From: Tetragonia tetragonoides
Taxonomy: Eukaryota; Streptophyta; Magnoliopsida; Caryophyllales; Aizoaceae
NCBI GenBank assembly: GCA_038025085.1
Contig: CM076152.1
Span: forward strand, 34,661,501-34,725,500
Direction: 5' to 3'
DNA length: 64,000 nt
Below, in pieces: positions 59,764-64,000 of the stretch. Each line of letters begins with the position of its first letter. The stretch's first letter is position 1. Under the pieces are notes generated by a model that did not search any database, was not told the origin of the DNA, and was given only the letters and a program-made list of their open reading frames with translations. Made by a program: the position numbers and the translations under genes.

Positions 59764-61571
59764 TCAAAAGAAATTGCATTTTAAGCCTTGATGTGGTAGA
59801 ACCCGAGAAAACAAACTGTATAATGAATTCGTTATGGTTCGAAGTGGGTCGCGAAGAGGGGACACAATTTGAGCCTGAACACAGGCGTGTGTGCTGTTCG
59901 GAGTTGGAGCAGTGTGGGGTGTGTTTGGAGGATGGCCATCAGTTCGGCTAGGGAATGGAGTTCTGCGTGTTTGGGCTTCTGTGTTGGCATTGGGATTGGG
60001 CTGTCTTTGACTAGGGCGCGTTTGGTCATTCTTGGGCTTCGAGGATGGTTTATCTGTGATAGGGCTTTTATTTTGGCCAGTGTTGTGGGTATTGGCTTCA
60101 AAAGTGAAGGACTGGTTTATAGTTTGAGGATTTGGAGGCTCCTCAATTCTTTCCTCAAGAAGCGCACTAACCCGATTTTCACCCGTGATTTCCTCCATAG
60201 TATTTGGCTGGCAAATTGGATTTTCATGAGATGTTACCTCAAAAGTAGGAGGGATTTCCTCATTTTGTGCATTAGATCCATCAATATCCATATTATTCCA
60301 TGCATCAAATCTGGACCCCGAAGATCCCGCTACTTCCTTTCTTGGACCATTCGGGTTGGCTTGCGTTACGGGTTTGGGTCGGGGCCACGAACTTCAAGTC
60401 CGCCCCCCTCCAGACATGTTCCCTCCACCCGTCGCATTTGGGGCTTTGTTCTGTGCCTTGGTTTCGCCATTAGTGGTGTTGGTGCGACCACTATGATTGG
60501 TAGTATTCTTTGCTGGACTACCTCGGGCAGGACGCTTAACCATCATCCATTCTCCATAGCTTTCCTTGATCTCAGGTCGAGGTTCCATCCGTACCCTTGT
60601 AGGATCATGAACGTTTCCAGTTGCAACAATGATCGGGTCCGTCCCAGTGCTTTTATCAGGACATTGGCCCTCAAGATGCCCAAGTTTACCACAGTGGAAG
60701 CATATGAATCTCAACCCCTCACATTTAATTCTCCATGTTTTCCCATTTAGGTAAAACTTTGATAGCAGGGGTTTGGAGAGGTCAACTTTAACACTAAGGC
60801 GTGTGTACTGCCCCTTGCAACATCAGTTGTCGTTCGATCAATACTATGGATTTTACCCACCTTCTCTGCTATGGCCTTGAGGAATATGGCGTCAAAGTAT
60901 TCTACACTTATGCGTGGAATTCTAATCCAGGCAGTAAGATAGCGTATTGGCTCTTCATCAGGAAAAAAGTTTGGCGTCCATTTGCGAATAACAACATAAT
61001 TGTTGTTAATAATCCAAGGGCCTTGTGTGAGTACGTGGTTGAGATCATCCATGTTCTTAAATCTGACTACATAATGATCGCCCACCACATCAATCATCTC
61101 AAATTATCCCTTGAGAGCCCATTTTTTATACAATTTGTCCCTCAGTTGATTGTACCCAGGACCCTTGTGTAGCATACGCACAATTAGGGAATTTCGCCAT
61201 GGCCTCGGTAGTCATTCCTTCTCAGCCACAGTGAGTAGGATCGTAGGGCATCTCGGGTCTTCGACCTCAGGGGCCACATCATCAGTCAGATCATGGTCAT
61301 CCCATTGGCTCGCCAAGTTCGGACTGGAGAATTCAGTTTGGGACTGATTACTCTCAGCCCTAGCCATTATTTCTTTGAATGACAAGTTGCTACGCCGGTG
61401 CACAGTATTTTGAGGCTGAGAGTTGGGAGTTTCTGGCACCATGGAGACGAGGTGCAGGTCTGACTCCTGGCCGTCATCCTCATAGTTGGGTGATTGACGC
61501 CCTCGCTTGAACTTTCTGGTGGATCTGCGTAGTTGATCAAGCTCCTCTGGCATAGGATTTGGTTCTCCCAT
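59764..61571 (-). pseudogene. LINE ORF1: DUF4283-type nucleic-acid binding protein with zinc knuckle (frameshifted)
   Basis: Starts MGEPNPMPEELDQLRR at 61571. 61097-60747 encodes the DUF4283-like part (VVGDHYVVRFKN.., LTAWIRIPRISVEYFD). 60714-60394 has the knuckle CFHCGKLGHLEGQC (CX2CX4HX4C). 60291-59764 is a Pro/Asn/Thr-rich tail. At least three frame changes separate these parts. ORF1 proteins bind the LINE RNA. Confidence 0.75.
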
Positions 61572-61600
61572 GGGGAGCGTTTTCTAGAGAGAGTTTTTTT

Positions 61601-62330
61601 ACAGTCTCGTTAAGATTGAATAAGCACAAAATCTCCTTTGTCCAGGGGATGTCTCGGTCACACTAGGAGTCAGAGTTTTGAGTTAAGTTAACTAACACAC
61701 AAAACTTACTTAAGTCGGTCACCCCACTTCACTTCGCTACTTCACATCACCGACTCTGTTTTGACAAAGTCATGCCCCAACTCAAGAAAAAGAAGATAAT
61801 TTTGTTTTTATTTTAAATGTTTTTGTTTTCTCGTGATCCCAACGACAACTAGAGCCATTTAATGTTGTCACTCTATCTAAATTTGACAATGGTGTAGCTT
61901 CTTATTTCATAATTAAATTACCTTCAAAGTCACCCTTTGGCCTTTGCAAGTAAAAAAAATAAATAATGTTTATGTTATGTGAGAAGTCCCACATTGGTGA
62001 AAAAGAGAGTTTTGAGATGTTTGTAACTCTATGTCTATTCGAAATATCAAACTCTCTAGTCTCTACTATAAGGGTTACTCTTTAGTTTGGGTGTGCACTT
62101 TAGAGCTTATGCGCTCGGTTTAGTTCAGGAGTGGTCTTTTGTCCGTTCATTTCAAAAACATGCATTTTGTCTTATAGTTTAAAGGTTCGAGCTGTTTCAA
62201 CCTGCTAAACTAATACTAATATGTGTGAGTAAATATATACATCTGAATTGAACTACATACCAAAAGAAACAGAACATCATATCCATAATTTCTTGTCCTT
62301 TTCTGCCAAAATAAATTGTAATTTAGACTA
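61601..62330. other. Spacer between two LINEs
   Basis: No gene. It contains 'agtcccacattgg' (61985-61997), a sequence often seen in plant repeat and LTR starts and similar to the snRNA upstream element, but with no TATA at the correct spacing and no snRNA after it. Confidence 0.45.
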
Positions 62331-62344
62331 AAAAAGTAGTCAAT

Positions 62345-63424
62345 ATGCTGAATTATACTCAGTGGTACTCCGTGTGGTATGAGAGTTTTTCTGCTGGCTG
62401 TATTTGTTGTGGTTCTGCTGATCATAAACTTCTGGCTTGTCCCTTAAACTCTGATTCTAATAGAGTGAATGAAGTTGTGCTTTTTCACAGCCCTGATCAC
62501 CAAAAACTCATAGAGAAAACTATCAATGAGGCTTTAGCTGCTGAGGCTCAGGCCAAAGCTAATGAGTGGATCCCTGTTAGATCTAAAACTAATTCTAGAA
62601 ACTTTACAACTGCCAAAAGATTTGTCCGAAAGTTTGTGTATAAGGATAACCAATTGAAAAACATCAATGCTTATAAAAAAGATTCTGTACATGCTGGTGA
62701 CAGTACTGGTGGGGTTAAGAGTGCTTCTGGGCCTGTGAAGGATAATGTTAGCACTAATGTAATTAAACATACAGCTGGTACATCTGGTTTTATGAAGAAC
62801 AGTGTGGGTAAAATTGTGGGAAAAGGGAAAGGTTTGATGATTAATCCTGGTACTTTGAATAAGGGTAATTCTGATGCTGTTGTGCCTGAGATTGGTATGT
62901 TTTCTGATGCTATTGTGCCTGAGATTGGTATGGGTGTCCTCTCTGATGATGAGAGAAACAAGTTAAAGGTAGCAGGCTCTGATCCTTCCTCTTTCAAGAT
63001 GTTGACCAGTCCTCACCCCTCTTGTGGTATGCTTAGTTTGCCTGGTGGGTCTGGTAGAGTGGTTAAGCCACTTCAAGTCCTGTATCCTACTGAAGTCCCT
63101 CTTGCTAATGCATTTGAGCAACTTGAGGAGGGCCTAGCTCTCTCTTTGGTAGAGACTAAGGCACCCTCAATGCTGCTCATGCATAATGGTGATGATGATG
63201 AGGATTTGCTTGGTGAGGAGTTTGATAATGTGACTCCTGATGATTCTTTCCATTCTATGCATTCCAATAACTCCTTACTGAAGCAGATCACTCTCTTAGA
63301 GGTTGATGGCAACACTGATGGTCTCTCTTACAGCTCTGCTCAGTCTGAAACATCAAAGAGAAGGATCAGTGTGACTGCTCAGGCTGATTCAGCCACCAGC
63401 TCTCTGAAGAGAGCCAGAACCTGA
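62345..63424 (+). CDS. LINE ORF1 remnant with CCHC zinc knuckle
   Basis: Open frame of 359 residues. The first visible domain is CICCGSADHKLLAC (CX2CX4HX4C) at about residues 20-33, right after YESFSAG, which in related LINEs lies behind a 150-200 residue DUF4283 domain. That domain is missing, so the first ATG is probably not the native start. The rest is polar and unstructured (KGKGLMINPG, two near-identical VVPEIGMFSD / IVPEIGMGVL units at about 180-198, acidic DDDEDLLGEEFD, basic KRRISV near the end). Role by family: LINE RNA binding. Confidence 0.65.
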   Translation: MLNYTQWYSVWYESFSAGCICCGSADHKLLACPLNSDSNRVNEVVLFHSPDHQKLIEKTINEALAAEAQAKANEWIPVRSKTNSRNFTTAKRFVRKFVYKDNQLKNINAYKKDSVHAGDSTGGVKSASGPVKDNVSTNVIKHTAGTSGFMKNSVGKIVGKGKGLMINPGTLNKGNSDAVVPEIGMFSDAIVPEIGMGVLSDDERNKLKVAGSDPSSFKMLTSPHPSCGMLSLPGGSGRVVKPLQVLYPTEVPLANAFEQLEEGLALSLVETKAPSMLLMHNGDDDEDLLGEEFDNVTPDDSFHSMHSNNSLLKQITLLEVDGNTDGLSYSSAQSETSKRRISVTAQADSATSSLKRART

Positions 63425-63471
63425 TCTCAGATTGTGTTTTAAGCCCTTGATGCTGTTTGTATAGTGTGTTT

Positions 63472-64000
63472 ATGAATAATATAGCCTTTTGGAATATTAG
63501 AGGGGTGGGTAGAAAAGATGTTGGTGAGGAAGTAAAACTTTTTTGTAAGCTTCATCATGTGAACTTAGTTGCCCTAGCTGAAACCAAGGTTCAATATGAT
63601 CCCTCTACTGCTATTGTGCATCAATTTGGCTTTTCAAAGTTTGATTTCATTCCTTGTGTAGGATATTCAGGAGGTATTTGGGTTCTATGGCAACATCACC
63701 TGCTTGATGTAATTATTATCTATAAGGAAGTTCGTTTTCTAGCTGTTATGGTAAAAGACTTCAATAACTCCCCTCCCCTTGTCATTATTTTCTGTTATGC
63801 ACCTGCGCATTCAGCTCATAAACACCAATTCTGGAAAGATTTAATTCAATATTGTGCTACTCTAACCTGCCCTTTTGTTCTCATGGGTGATTTTAATGAA
63901 ATAGTTGTTGCCTCAGAAAAGTTGGGAGGCTCTGTACCACATTTTAACAGGTTCCAAAGATTACTGTCTTTCAAGTTCAAAGCTAATGTTCTTGAAGTTC
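63472..64000 (+). CDS. LINE ORF2, endonuclease domain (partial, runs off the window)
   Basis: ATG at 63472 opens MNNIAFWNIRGVGRK, the standard ORF2 start. It continues with LVALAETKV, SGGIWVLWQ, VIIFCYAPA and FVLMGDFNEIVV, which are the APE endonuclease motifs (catalytic Asn, Glu, Asp-Phe-Asn). The frame is open to position 64000, 176 codons, without lesion. RT and later domains must lie downstream. Confidence 0.8.
   Translation, partial: MNNIAFWNIRGVGRKDVGEEVKLFCKLHHVNLVALAETKVQYDPSTAIVHQFGFSKFDFIPCVGYSGGIWVLWQHHLLDVIIIYKEVRFLAVMVKDFNNSPPLVIIFCYAPAHSAHKHQFWKDLIQYCATLTCPFVLMGDFNEIVVASEKLGGSVPHFNRFQRLLSFKFKANVLEV

Larger units (their letters stand above)
55330..61589 (-). mobile_element. L1-type LINE, almost full length, decayed
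   Basis: Poly(A) tail appears as the T-run 55330-55343. Both ORFs are present in order: ORF1 with DUF4283-type and zinc-knuckle domains, then ORF2 with endonuclease, reverse transcriptase, zf-RVT and RNase H. A short low-complexity flank agagttttttt at 55326-55336 and 61590-61600 may be the target duplication. If so, only 18 bp precede the ORF1 ATG (61571) and the 5' UTR is missing or very short. Confidence 0.8.
62331..64000 (+). mobile_element. Second L1-type LINE, 5' truncated, continues past the window
   Basis: ORF1 lacks its N-terminal DUF4283 part and ORF2 starts 47 bp after the ORF1 stop. The 3' part lies outside. Unlike the first LINE both visible frames are open, so it is younger. 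Confidence 0.75.

Noticed and set aside
59418..61347. Plus-strand frames over the LINE
   Set aside because: They are opposite to recognisable LINE ORF1 and ORF2 domains.
61985..61997. snRNA upstream sequence element (agtcccacattgg)
   Set aside because: No TATA box at the required distance and no snRNA sequence follows.

Overview
The window is eukaryotic and plant. Genes have GT-AG introns, it holds a chloroplast thioredoxin-like gene and germin-like genes with the usual single intron, and most of the rest is plant transposable elements (MULE, CACTA, Helitron-like, hAT- and PIF-like MITEs, L1-type LINEs, solo LTRs). A dicot is likely. The species cannot be fixed from the sequence alone.

Host genes are few. 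(1) A germin-like protein (GLP) locus has been triplicated. Copy 1 (10241-12784) is intact. Copy 2 (17380-21109) and copy 3 (24060-29320) each carry a different one-base deletion in exon 2. A fourth remnant of about 90 bp lies at 30453-30539. (2) A five-exon WCRKC-type thioredoxin-like gene (45457-51446) has a 4.6 kb second intron holding (3) a complete hybrid proline-rich / 8-cysteine protein gene (47542-48024) on the same strand. (4) tRNA-Ser(GCU) lies at 51834-51915 (+) and tRNA-Gln(UUG) at 52529-52600 (-).

Layout: 1-2700 holds a CACTA-like element plus Helitron and Stowaway fragments. 2712-9076 is a Mutator-like element (MULE) with a transposase-OTU protease gene (now broken) and an apparently intact plant mobile domain (PMD) gene facing it. 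9088-31050 is the GLP tandem array. Each GLP intron has received a different insertion: a MITE in copy 1, a deletion derivative of the MULE in copy 2, and a TIR element with a nested LINE in copy 3. 31-33 kb is AT-rich spacer. 33.3-44.5 kb is a cluster of Helitron-like repeats, itself interrupted by a CACTA-like element and a 2.85 kb solo LTR. 44.5-51.5 kb is the thioredoxin-like gene, followed by the tRNA pair. 55.3-61.6 kb is a decayed LINE on the minus strand, and a second LINE (plus strand) starts at about 62.3 kb and runs off the end.

History that can be read here: GLP units 1 and 2 each end in a copy of the 5' flank of the thioredoxin-like gene (14732-15610 and 22996-23230), matching 44530-45380. 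The duplicated block was therefore 'GLP plus thioredoxin promoter'. Empty sites in sister copies confirm several insertions and their target-site duplications.
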